The notes under the pieces were generated by a model that had not been told where the DNA came from, did no database searches, and saw only the letters and a program-made list of their open reading frames with translations. The translations under genes and the position numbers were made by a program. From contig NZ_QNQU01000022.1 of the NCBI RefSeq assembly GCF_003315595.1, positions 40,365 to 104,364 of the forward strand: 64,000 bases of DNA. The letters are read 5' to 3'. Below are positions 55,038 to 62,694 of the stretch, one piece after another (within the stretch, counting starts at the first letter, position 1; each line of letters starts with the position of its first letter). Source of the stretch: Pedobacter miscanthi. Its GTDB lineage: Bacteria; Bacteroidota; Bacteroidia; Sphingobacteriales; Sphingobacteriaceae.

Positions 55038-55051
55038 GATCAATTATAGAT

Positions 55052-56143
55052 ATGAAACATTCATTTTTCATTCTGTTTATGGCCTTATGTATTTCCGTAA
55101 TGGGCTGTAGCAAATCAGCCGATAATCCGGGATCACCAACTGGTGGAGGTGGTGGCGGTACACCTGCTGTAAAGCGGAGGCCAGCCTCGATCGGGATTGT
55201 TGGCGATAGCGCCAATGTAACCAAAATGGTTAATGGTGGTATGGTTTTAATGGGCGGTGGTACCGACGTAGATGCCGCTTTTAAATGGATGATCGAAAGA
55301 AGCGGAGGTGGCGATGTAGTGGTATTGCGTGCAACCGGAACCGATGCTTATAATCCCTATATCAATGGTTTAGGCAGCGTTAACTCTGTTGAAACCCTTT
55401 TGATCAATTCTAAAGAACTGGCCAATAACGATACCGTCGCCAACATTATCCGTAATGCCGAAATGGTTTTTATTGCCGGAGGAGATCAGTCTGATTATAT
55501 GAAATACTGGAAAGGTACCAAAACCGAGCAGGCCTTAAATTACCTGTTAAATGATAAAAAAGCGCCGGTTGGCGGCACCAGTGCAGGTTGTGCCATTCTG
55601 GGTGGTTTTTATTACAGTGGCGAAACCGGCGGCGTAACCTCGGCGCAGGCACTGGCAAATCCTTACGATACCAACATTACCTTGTATAACAACGATTTTT
55701 TAAGAGCACCTTATCTGCAGAATGTGATTACCGATCAGCATTATTTAACACGTGATCGCGACGGAAGATCAGTAGTATTTTTGGGTAGGATTAATAAAGA
55801 TTGGAAAACACCTGCAAAATGCATTGCTTCTGACGAAAGAACGGCTGTTTGCATTGATAAAGACGGAAAAGCAAAGGTTTTTGGTGATTATTCTGCCACC
55901 AGACCATATAGTTATGCTTATTTTATCGTTTCGGATGCGGCAAAACAGCCAGAACAGTTCGAAGCTTATAAAAAAGTAAACTGGAACAATGGCGAACAGG
56001 CCGTATCGGTTTATGAAATTCCGGCTTCAGTTAATGGTGGCGGAAACTTTAATGTTGCTAACTTTAAAGCAAATGAAGCCACCGGCGGAAAATGGTATTG
56101 GTGGTGGATCGATAATGGTGTTTTAAACAAAAAAGATCAATAA
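55052..56143 (+). CDS. Cyanophycinase-family (S51) lipoprotein
   Basis: This 363-residue serine peptidase-fold protein is predicted to cut cyanophycin, an aspartate-backbone polymer with arginine side chains, into beta-Asp-Arg. The lipobox VMGC (Cys19) and a Gly-rich linker mark a lipoprotein, so it may sit on the cell surface. Ser177 in GGTSAGC forms the nucleophile elbow. His230 in TDQHYLTRDRDGR and Glu262 in SDERTAV follow in family order. Upstream, FIAGGDQSDY matches the GGDQ motif. It lies 6 bp before the isoaspartyl peptidase gene. S51 also includes other dipeptidases, so the substrate is inferred. Confidence 0.85.
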   Translation: MKHSFFILFMALCISVMGCSKSADNPGSPTGGGGGGTPAVKRRPASIGIVGDSANVTKMVNGGMVLMGGGTDVDAAFKWMIERSGGGDVVVLRATGTDAYNPYINGLGSVNSVETLLINSKELANNDTVANIIRNAEMVFIAGGDQSDYMKYWKGTKTEQALNYLLNDKKAPVGGTSAGCAILGGFYYSGETGGVTSAQALANPYDTNITLYNNDFLRAPYLQNVITDQHYLTRDRDGRSVVFLGRINKDWKTPAKCIASDERTAVCIDKDGKAKVFGDYSATRPYSYAYFIVSDAAKQPEQFEAYKKVNWNNGEQAVSVYEIPASVNGGGNFNVANFKANEATGGKWYWWWIDNGVLNKKDQ

Positions 56144-56149
56144 AATAAT

Positions 56150-57175
56150 ATGAAAGCATTAAAATTAATAGTGGTACTGCTTATTTCGGTATTTACCTTA
56201 AATGTTGCCGCACAACAGAAAAAATATGTAATGGTGATCCACGGCGGTGCAGGTACCATATTGAAAAAAAACATGACGCCTGAAAAAGAAGCCGCGTATG
56301 TAGCCGCTTTAACAAAAGCTTTACAGGCAGGTTATGCCGAAATTAAAGCAGGAAAGTCGAGTCTGGATGCCGTTGAAGCAACGATTCATATTTTAGAGAA
56401 CGATCCGCATTTTAATGCCGGTAAAGGTGCTGTTTTTACACACGATGGCAGAAATGAGCTTGATGCGGCTATTATGGACGGAAAAACCTTAATGGCAGGT
56501 GCTGTTGCAGGCGTTACTACCGTTAAAAACCCGATTTCGGCTGCAAGGGCTGTGATGGAAAAATCGGAACACGTAATGATGTTTGGCGATGGAGCAGACA
56601 AATTTGCAAAAGAAGCCGGATTGGAAATCGTAGATCCTAAATATTTCTGGACAAAAGAACGCTGGGATGGTTTGCAGGAAGCCCTTAAAGAAGATTCTAC
56701 AAAAGCTGTATTAGATCACGGCAGCAAAAAATCAGGATTGCTTGGCATTAAAAACCACGATTATAAATTCGGTACCGTTGGCTGTGTGGCTCTGGATAAA
56801 GCAGGTAACCTGGCTGCCGGTACATCAACAGGTGGTATGACGAACAAAAAATATGGCAGGGTGGGCGATTCGCCGATCATTGGATCAGGAACTTATTGTA
56901 ATAACGAAACTGCAGGTATTTCGTGCACAGGCTGGGGCGAATTTTACATCCGTAATGTAGTAGCCAAAACCATTTCCGATTTAATGGAATATAAAGGCAT
57001 TTCGGTAACCGAAGCTTCGAAAATTGTATTGGATAAAGTGGGCAAAATGGGTGGTGATGGTGGTTTAATTGCTTTAGATAAAAAAGGTAATGTTGCTATG
57101 CCGTTTAATACCGAAGGCATGTACCGTGGCACCATAACCGCCGATGGCAAAATTGAGGTAAACATTTATAAATAA
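56150..57175 (+). CDS. Exported isoaspartyl peptidase/L-asparaginase (Ntn hydrolase, IaaA-like)
   Basis: This 341-residue plant-type asparaginase/isoaspartyl peptidase hydrolyses beta-aspartyl dipeptides. A signal peptide (MKALKLIVVLLISVFTLNVAAQ) places it in the periplasm or outside. Thr209 in FGTVGCVALD would be the autocleavage site and nucleophile. Flanking family motifs are VIHGGAGTI, NAGKGAVFTHDGRNELDAAIM, GTSTGGMTNKKYGRVGDSPI and GTYCNN. In cyanophycin breakdown this enzyme class splits beta-Asp-Arg into aspartate and arginine. Its stop overlaps the next start by one base. Confidence 0.9.
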   Translation: MKALKLIVVLLISVFTLNVAAQQKKYVMVIHGGAGTILKKNMTPEKEAAYVAALTKALQAGYAEIKAGKSSLDAVEATIHILENDPHFNAGKGAVFTHDGRNELDAAIMDGKTLMAGAVAGVTTVKNPISAARAVMEKSEHVMMFGDGADKFAKEAGLEIVDPKYFWTKERWDGLQEALKEDSTKAVLDHGSKKSGLLGIKNHDYKFGTVGCVALDKAGNLAAGTSTGGMTNKKYGRVGDSPIIGSGTYCNNETAGISCTGWGEFYIRNVVAKTISDLMEYKGISVTEASKIVLDKVGKMGGDGGLIALDKKGNVAMPFNTEGMYRGTITADGKIEVNIYK

Positions 57176-58014
57176 TGAAGAAACTATTTTTTATAGTATG
57201 GCTTGTCAGTCTTTCCGTATTGGCAAGCGCTCAGGGAAACCCAAAAGGTAATCTGTATATTATCGGTGGTGGCGACCGCTCGGATGCTTTGATGAAAGAA
57301 ATGCTGAATACCGCCTCATTAAAAGCCAGCGATTATATTATTGTATTGCCAATGGCCAGCGAGGTACCCGATGTTGGTTTCGGAACCATTTCTGCACAAT
57401 TAAAAAAACTGGATAACAGAACAATCAGGAATTTTAACTTTAGCAAACATGATGTAAACGATCAAAAATGGATCGATTCTCTTGCGGGAGCTAAACTGAT
57501 CTATATTTTAGGTGGCGACCAAAACCGTTTTATGAAATCGGTACTCAATACCCCGGTTTATACTGCTATCCATAAGGCCTATCAAAATGGCGCTACCATT
57601 GCCGGAACAAGCGCCGGCGCTGCGGTAATGAGTAAGTATATGATTACCGGTAAACAGCTTTTGGATACGGTTTATAAAGAAACGTTTAACAAATTATGGG
57701 ATAAAAATATTGAATTTGCAGAAGGAATGGGTTTGCTGCAAAACACCATCATCGATCAGCACTTTTTAAAACGTAACCGGTATAACCGTTTAATTTCTGC
57801 TTTGGCAGCCCACCCCGATCTGGTTTGTGTTGGTATTGATGAAAGTACTGCAATCATTGTGCACGGCAATAAAGCTACCGTTGCCGGCGAAAGCCAGGTA
57901 ATCCGTTTGGCTAACCCGAAAAATCTTAAAAAAACAGATAAAGGCCTGCTGAAATTTAAACAAGCAGACTTTGGGATTTTTACAGCAGGTGATGTAATTG
58001 ATATTAAACCTTAA
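57175..58014 (+). CDS. Exported cyanophycinase (S51 family)
   Basis: A 279-residue peptidase with a classical signal peptide (LFFIVWLVSLSVLASAQG), hence periplasmic or secreted and not lipid-anchored. It is closer to canonical cyanophycinase than its neighbour: LYIIGGGDRSD, ILGGDQNRFM, Ser146 in AGTSAGAAVMS, His196 in IDQHFLKRNRYNRLI, and Glu223 in GIDESTAIIV. Length and motif spacing fit the family. It is translationally coupled to the isoaspartyl peptidase gene and ends the operon. Confidence 0.9.
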   Translation: MKKLFFIVWLVSLSVLASAQGNPKGNLYIIGGGDRSDALMKEMLNTASLKASDYIIVLPMASEVPDVGFGTISAQLKKLDNRTIRNFNFSKHDVNDQKWIDSLAGAKLIYILGGDQNRFMKSVLNTPVYTAIHKAYQNGATIAGTSAGAAVMSKYMITGKQLLDTVYKETFNKLWDKNIEFAEGMGLLQNTIIDQHFLKRNRYNRLISALAAHPDLVCVGIDESTAIIVHGNKATVAGESQVIRLANPKNLKKTDKGLLKFKQADFGIFTAGDVIDIKP

Positions 58015-58451
58015 ATGTACATCCCTTTTAAGGCATTGTGCTAGCTTGCTTTGAAAGATAAACGGATTTTACCGAAGTACGCCCGTCAATCCCAAGTGCT
58101 GGGGGATCAAAAAAACAGTTGCAAAACAGAACAATTGGCATTAACAAACCTAAACGCAGTGGTTTTGTGCAGTTTAGCAAAGACTTTAACGATCTCTAAC
58201 ACTTACTGCACAAAACAAAGTGCCGCTGTTTTTTTGATGTGAGATGGATTTGTGTGGAAGCACATTGCTGGATTGACGAAGCGCTTTGGGTACTTTGGCG
58301 CTCCAAAGTACCATGCCCCGTGGCATAGGAGCGAAAGAAAAAAAGCCTATCTGGAGAAATCTGGATAGGCTTTTGCTTTTCCACGATATTTTAAATCCAT
58401 TATTTAAACGGAAAGAAAAATTACCCTATCTTTCATTTTTCCTAAGCATAA
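58015..58451. other. Gap between the cyanophycinase operon and the symporter gene
   Basis: No gene was seen; the small frames lack features. Near 58289-58317, GGTACTTTGGCGCTCCAAAGTACC forms a hairpin. Just after it, ATGCCCCGTGGCAT is palindromic. A terminator follows at 58341. TGCACAAAACAAAGTG and GGTTTTGTGCAG phrases also form an inverted pair near 58159-58225. Confidence 0.6.
58341..58382 (+). terminator. Terminator upstream of the symporter gene
   Basis: AAAAGCCTATC and GATAGGCTTTT form a perfect 11-bp stem, followed by a T-rich tail. It probably ends the sigma-to-cyanophycinase transcript, so the symporter has its own promoter. Confidence 0.88.
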
Positions 58452-59702
58452 ATGAAAAAGATTTTTTCCAATTTAACATTTCAGGTTTTAGTTGCCATTA
58501 CCATAGGTATTATCGTTGGGGCATATTTTCCGGGTTTTGCGCCAACCGCCAAACTGATCAGTCAGGGTTTTATTAACCTCATCAGCATGTTAATTGCGCC
58601 CATTATATTTTTTACCATTGTTTTGGGTATTGCGCACATGGGCGATATGAAAAAAGTAGGCAGAGTAGGAGGAAAGGCCTTATTATATTTCGAAATTGTA
58701 AGTACCGTTGCCATTGCCATCGGTTTGCTCGTGGCGAATATCTTAAAACCGGGAGTCGAAATGGTGGCCAAAGCTGGCGATGCTACAAAAATTGCCGGTT
58801 ATGCCGAACAGGCCAAGGATATGAACTGGGCCGAATTTTTTCTACATATCATTCCACACAATGTAATGGCTGCTTTTGCAGAAGGGAATATCCTGCAGAT
58901 TTTACTTTTTGCCATTCTTTTTGGTTATGGCCTCAATAAACTGGGCGGCGACGGAACAAGTGTTTTAAATGCCTTTGATAAAATATCGAAAGTGCTTTTC
59001 AAAATTATGAAGGTAATTATGCGGCTGGCGCCAATCGGGGCTTTCGGTGGAATGGCATTTAGCATCGGTACACATGGGTTGCAAAGTATTGTGGGCATGG
59101 CAAAATTGATGGGATCGGTATATTTAACTTGCATTCTTTTCATTTTTATTGTGCTCAATGGAATCTGCAGATATTACAAGTTCAGTTTATGGGCTTACCT
59201 CAAATACATCCGTCAGGAAATTTTAATCGTATTAGGTACTTCATCTTCCGAATCGGCTTTACCCAGTATGATGCAGAAAATGGAAGCAATTGGTTGCGAT
59301 AAATCGGTTGTAGGTTTGGTGATCCCAACGGGTTATTCATTCAACCTCGATGGTACTGCAATTTACCTGGCCATGTCGGTCATATTTTTATGCCAGGTTT
59401 TTAACGTCGATTTATCCCTCGGGCAGCAGATTACAGTTTTAGGCGTACTTATGGTAACCTCTAAAGGTGCCGCAGGCGTAACGGGAAGCGGTTTCATAGT
59501 GCTCGTATCCACCTTAACCGCTTTAAAAATTATGCCGATAGAACATATTTCGATATTAATTGGGGTTGACCGTTTTATGAGTGAGGCAAGGGCTATCACC
59601 AACGTAATTGGCAACGGTATAGCCACAATCGTAATTGCCAAAAGTGAAAACCAGTTTGATGAAGAGAAGTATTTGAAAGCCATTCAGGCGGAAAAGGAGT
59701 AG
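58452..59702 (+). CDS. Dicarboxylate/amino acid:cation symporter (DctA/GltP family)
   Basis: A 416-residue DAACS-family transporter that imports aspartate, glutamate or C4-dicarboxylates with Na+ or H+. The first membrane helices, the SSSESALPSMMQKM hairpin, NLDGTAIYLAM and SKGAAGVTGSGFIVL (second hairpin), then DRFMSEARAITNVIGN with the substrate-contact residues, are all intact. In context it could take up the aspartate freed by the upstream operon. That link is inferred from neighbourhood, and a terminator separates them. Confidence 0.92.
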   Translation: MKKIFSNLTFQVLVAITIGIIVGAYFPGFAPTAKLISQGFINLISMLIAPIIFFTIVLGIAHMGDMKKVGRVGGKALLYFEIVSTVAIAIGLLVANILKPGVEMVAKAGDATKIAGYAEQAKDMNWAEFFLHIIPHNVMAAFAEGNILQILLFAILFGYGLNKLGGDGTSVLNAFDKISKVLFKIMKVIMRLAPIGAFGGMAFSIGTHGLQSIVGMAKLMGSVYLTCILFIFIVLNGICRYYKFSLWAYLKYIRQEILIVLGTSSSESALPSMMQKMEAIGCDKSVVGLVIPTGYSFNLDGTAIYLAMSVIFLCQVFNVDLSLGQQITVLGVLMVTSKGAAGVTGSGFIVLVSTLTALKIMPIEHISILIGVDRFMSEARAITNVIGNGIATIVIAKSENQFDEEKYLKAIQAEKE

Positions 59703-59728
59703 TTAGTTTTGAGTTTTCCACTCCACTC

Positions 59729-59803
59729 GTCACCCTGTCCCGAAATTTCGGGTTCAGGGTATTAATAACCAGAAAGATGCTGAAATAAATTCAGCATGAC
59801 GAA
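59729..59803. repeat. GTCACCCTG double-hairpin repeat
   Basis: It begins CGTCACCCTG and ends GCATGACG. Two hairpins are nested: CCCGAAATTTCGGG, and GCTGAAATAAATTCAGC. It is a diverged relative of the copies at 976, 63768 and 63882. Confidence 0.8.
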
Positions 59804-59854
59804 CACCTTAAAAGCCTTCTACCATCAACCTTCACGCCTTCAACCTTTTTTCCG

Positions 59855-59862
59855 TATCTTTG
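59855..59862 (+). promoter_or_regulatory. Candidate -7 box for rlmF
   Basis: TATCTTTG matches TAnnTTTG, 45 bp before the GTG start. No -33 TTTG is at the right distance. Confidence 0.5.
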
Positions 59863-59906
59863 CATCAGAAACATGCACACAGCTTGTTTAATTAATCCAT
59901 AGCACA

Positions 59907-60875
59907 GTGGCTCAAGAAGAACAAAATAACCGCAAAGAAAAGAGCGAGTTACACCCACGCAACAAACACCGTTCGCGTTACAATTTCAAACAACTTACCG
60001 CAACCTCTAAAGAATTAAAACGTTTCGTATTTAAAAACGAGCATAACGACGATTCTATTGATTTTGCAGATCAGAACGCTGTGAAAGCACTTAACAGGGC
60101 TTTGTTGAAATATTTTTACGATATCCAGCAATGGGATATCCCTCAGGATTTTCTTTGTCCGCCTATTCCCGGCAGGGCCGATTATATCCACTATGTTGCA
60201 GATTTATTAGGATCGAGCAATAAAGGCAAAAATCCAAAAGGAGCCAAAATTAATGTACTCGATATCGGTGTTGGTGCCAACTGTATTTACCCGATTATCG
60301 GTCACCAGGAGTACGGCTGGAACTTTGTAGGTTCAGAAATTGATCCACTTTCGGTTGAATCGGCAAAACGCATCATCGAAGCCAATAAACCATTACAAGG
60401 CGCTATAGAAATCCGTCAGCAATCTTCAAAAATGGGAATTTTTAGGGGTATTGTGGGCAGAACAGAACGTTTTGATGCTGTAGTTTGTAATCCACCATTT
60501 CATTCTTCGTTAAAAGAGGCTGAGCAGGGTACCCGTCAGAAATGGCGTAACCTTGGTGGAAACGAAAAAGAAGTAAAACACGTATTAAACTTTGGAGGTA
60601 ACAAGGCTGAACTTTGGTGTCCGGGTGGCGAACGTGCTTTCGTAGAACAGATGATTATCCAGAGTGCACAGATTAAAAACCAGGTTTTATGGTTCAGTTC
60701 ACTGGTTTCTAAAAGCGCAAACCTGAAAAGTATCTATAACGCTTTGGTTAAAGCAAATGCTTTTGAAGTACGTACTGTTATCATGAGCCAGGGACAAAAA
60801 ATAAGCCGTTTCGTAGCCTGGACTTTTCAGGATGAAAAAGCGCAGGACGAATGGGTAAAAGGATGGAAGGCTTAG
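59907..60875 (+). CDS. rlmF: 23S rRNA (adenine1618-N6)-methyltransferase
   Basis: A 322-residue SAM-dependent methyltransferase that modifies A1618 of 23S rRNA. A basic N-terminus (KSELHPRNKHRSRYNF, which is the RlmF signature LHPRN-x-H) is followed by the SAM-binding LDIGVGANCIYPIIG. The catalytic N6-adenine motif is NPPF in AVVCNPPFHSS, and RKWRNLGG and WFSSLVSK follow. The start is a GTG codon; no ATG is available in frame nearby. It is transcribed alone. Confidence 0.93.
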   Translation: MAQEEQNNRKEKSELHPRNKHRSRYNFKQLTATSKELKRFVFKNEHNDDSIDFADQNAVKALNRALLKYFYDIQQWDIPQDFLCPPIPGRADYIHYVADLLGSSNKGKNPKGAKINVLDIGVGANCIYPIIGHQEYGWNFVGSEIDPLSVESAKRIIEANKPLQGAIEIRQQSSKMGIFRGIVGRTERFDAVVCNPPFHSSLKEAEQGTRQKWRNLGGNEKEVKHVLNFGGNKAELWCPGGERAFVEQMIIQSAQIKNQVLWFSSLVSKSANLKSIYNALVKANAFEVRTVIMSQGQKISRFVAWTFQDEKAQDEWVKGWKA

Positions 60876-60880
60876 GTTTG

Positions 60881-60915
60881 GAGTCCTGAGTCTGTAGTCC
60901 TGAGTCTTTAGTCGA
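60881..60915. repeat. Heptad-periodic AGTC repeat after rlmF
   Basis: Five 7-mers: GAGTCCT, GAGTCTG, TAGTCCT, GAGTCTT, TAGTCGA. Same core as the array at 4637. Confidence 0.8.
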
Positions 60916-60930
60916 CGGCTCTCAAGGTAC

Positions 60931-61000
60931 TGTCATTTTGAGTGGAGCGAAGCCGAGAATCTGTCTCGAGGTAGATTTCTCCGTTCCGTTCGAGATGATG
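60931..61000. repeat. REP-like long hairpin, copy 5 (shortest)
   Basis: It begins TGTCATTTTGAGTGGAGCG and ends CGTTCGAGATGATG, with inner GAGAATCTGTCTCGAGGTAG. The termini are degraded compared with the other four copies. Confidence 0.8.
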
Positions 61001-61091
61001 GTTTTTTATAGGACGCTCTCTTTGAAAATTAGAATTTGCTATTTGATCATTGTAATTGGTGATTAAAAATCATCATTTCTTTTTGCGTTAG

Positions 61092-61137
61092 TCGGGATTT
61101 GCAATCCCGATTCCAGAGCTAAGGATTTCCAATCCTT
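61092..61137. repeat. Twin short hairpins GGGATT-AATCCC and AGGATT-AATCCT
   Basis: TCGGGATT pairs with AATCCCGA around TGC, and AAGGATT pairs with AATCCTT around TCC, 10 bp apart. They lie downstream of the VIT1-like gene (minus strand) and may end both convergent transcripts. Confidence 0.7.
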
Positions 61138-61181
61138 TTGAGTAGATTACAAATCCAAAGATAAACATTGCCTGACCAATC

Positions 61182-61871
61182 TTAATCCGTTCTCGCTCCA
61201 AAAATATATCCGGCTAAGGCCGTTACCACCATTGCAACTGTTCCCCAGAAACAGATTCTGATTACAGCTTTAATCACGTTCGAACCGCCCGCCTTTGCCG
61301 CAATTGCACCCGATAAAGCTAAAAATACTATGGCAAAACCATATTGATAAAAAACCATCGATTTTATCGGGGCAAAAAAAGCAACCAGAAAAGGTAAAAT
61401 ACCCCCGCTGATAAAAGATGCACCAGATGCAAAAGCTGCCTGGAGAGGTTTTGGCTGTGTAATTTCATTAATGCCCAGTTCTTCCCGTGCATGTGCAGCT
61501 AAAGCATCTTTCCGGGTAAGCTGTACCGCTACCTGCATGGCCAGATCTTTATCCAGGCCCTGGGCCACATATATTTTAGCGAGCTCTTTCAGCTCTACCT
61601 CGGGCATGGTTTGGAGCTCAATTTTTTCACGTGCCAGGTCTGCTTTTTCAATGTCGGCCTGTGAGCTTACCGAAACATATTCGCCTGCAGCCATAGATAA
61701 TGAGCCAGCTACTAAACCGGCCAAAGCTGCCAATACTATAGGACTTCTCGTATCGCTCGCAGCAGCAATACCAATTACCAAACTGGTTGTAGAAATAATA
61801 CCATCGTTAGCACCAAGTACAGCGGCCCTTAGCCAGCCTGTTCTATTGGTATAATGCTTTTCTAGTTCCAT
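61182..61871 (-). CDS. VIT1/CCC1-family iron/manganese transporter
   Basis: A 229-residue membrane protein related to plant and yeast vacuolar iron transporters, which move Fe2+ or Mn2+ out of the cytoplasm. The N-terminus AAVLGANDGIISTTSLVIG and GSLSMAAGEYVSVSSQADIE are signature segments. The cytoplasmic metal-binding region between helices 2 and 3 is rich in E and A, and three more helices follow. In Bacteroidota such proteins probably export metal. It is divergent from no close gene; the cupin gene upstream runs the same way. Confidence 0.9.
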   Translation of the reverse strand: MELEKHYTNRTGWLRAAVLGANDGIISTTSLVIGIAAASDTRSPIVLAALAGLVAGSLSMAAGEYVSVSSQADIEKADLAREKIELQTMPEVELKELAKIYVAQGLDKDLAMQVAVQLTRKDALAAHAREELGINEITQPKPLQAAFASGASFISGGILPFLVAFFAPIKSMVFYQYGFAIVFLALSGAIAAKAGGSNVIKAVIRICFWGTVAMVVTALAGYIFGARTD

Positions 61872-61939
61872 TTTGGTTATGTATTCTCTATCTTTTGTTA
61901 GTATGGGCAGAGTCGGAGATTTTTATCCTCCTAATATCA

Positions 61940-62365
61940 TCATTTCTTTTCATAAACAATCATAATCACCAGATCATTGCCTGCATCTGGTGCAATACCA
62001 TGCGAGCTGCCCGGGCGGGTTAAAATCGCATCACCAGGTTTAACGGCGAATGTTTTTCCATTCATTTGCATGGTTCCGTTTCCACTGATCACATAGTAAA
62101 TTTCATCTTCTTTTTGCAAGTGATAACCGATTGATGAGCCTGGTTTCAAAATCCGTTTCCTAAAGGCTGTTTTCAGGTTTTTAGCGTTGGCGAAAAAATT
62201 AAAACCAATCGTTTTACCTCCCCCATTGTGTGTTCCACCCTCTTCTTTGGCTACTTCAACATCGTTTTGAAGCATGTATTTACTCGTGTCCGAGCTTTGA
62301 GCACTGGCCTTTACAGAAATAAAAGCACTTGCAATAATGGTTGCTATTAATAAATTTTTTTTCAT
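61940..62365 (-). CDS. Exported cupin-domain protein
   Basis: A 141-residue single-domain cupin with a signal peptide (LLIATIIASAFISVKASAQ). Cupin motif 1 is seen in GSSIGYHLQKEDEIYYVISGNGTM (one His, two Glu) and motif 2 in PGDAILTRPGSSHGI (one His), so a metal site is probable. Reaction and substrate are unknown. It may be co-transcribed with the VIT1-like gene (68-bp gap), which would suit a metal link, but this is a guess. Confidence 0.8.
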   Translation of the reverse strand: MKKNLLIATIIASAFISVKASAQSSDTSKYMLQNDVEVAKEEGGTHNGGGKTIGFNFFANAKNLKTAFRKRILKPGSSIGYHLQKEDEIYYVISGNGTMQMNGKTFAVKPGDAILTRPGSSHGIAPDAGNDLVIMIVYEKK

Positions 62366-62432
62366 CGTGATGGTTCATTTAACTTTTATTAGTCTTTAGT
62401 CTGTCCGTTTTGGTCTTAGTAATTTAATGTTG

Positions 62433-62577
62433 CATCTCGATACTCTAGTCTTAATACTCCAATCTCGATACTCTAATCTTGATACTCCAGTCTTACATCT
62501 TGCTACTCCAATCTCGATACTCCAGTCTTGATACTCCAATCTTACATCTTGATACTCCAGTCTTGATACTCCAATCC
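62433..62577. repeat. Long heptad-periodic TACTCCA/ATCTTGA array
   Basis: About 20 consecutive 7-mers in register alternate TACTCCA or TACTCTA with ATCTCGA, ATCTTGA, GTCTTGA, GTCTTAA or ATCTTAC. It is the longest heptad array in the window. It generates a spurious ORF on the minus strand with repeating LEYQD-like residues, which is not a gene. Confidence 0.88.
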
Positions 62578-62644
62578 TTTCCACACTAAAGTAACAAATC
62601 CTTACATTTTCGTGAAAAAAGGCGCTAAATAATATGCTTTTGGG

Positions 62645-62675
62645 TTTGACTTTACACTCAATAATATTAGCTTTG
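62645..62675 (+). promoter_or_regulatory. Promoter of sucD
   Basis: TTTG (62645-62648), 19 bp, TAGCTTTG (62668-62675): a textbook Bacteroidota promoter. The ATG at 62695 leaves a leader of only about 15 bases without a Shine-Dalgarno sequence. Confidence 0.88.
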
Positions 62676-62694
62676 CACAAAAAAATATTGATAC

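Noticed and set aside
62396..62680. 94-residue minus-strand ORF with repeated LEYQD-like residues
   Set aside because: It is the heptad repeat translated; the periodic peptide comes from the 7-bp DNA period (21 bp = 7 codons) and has no independent support.
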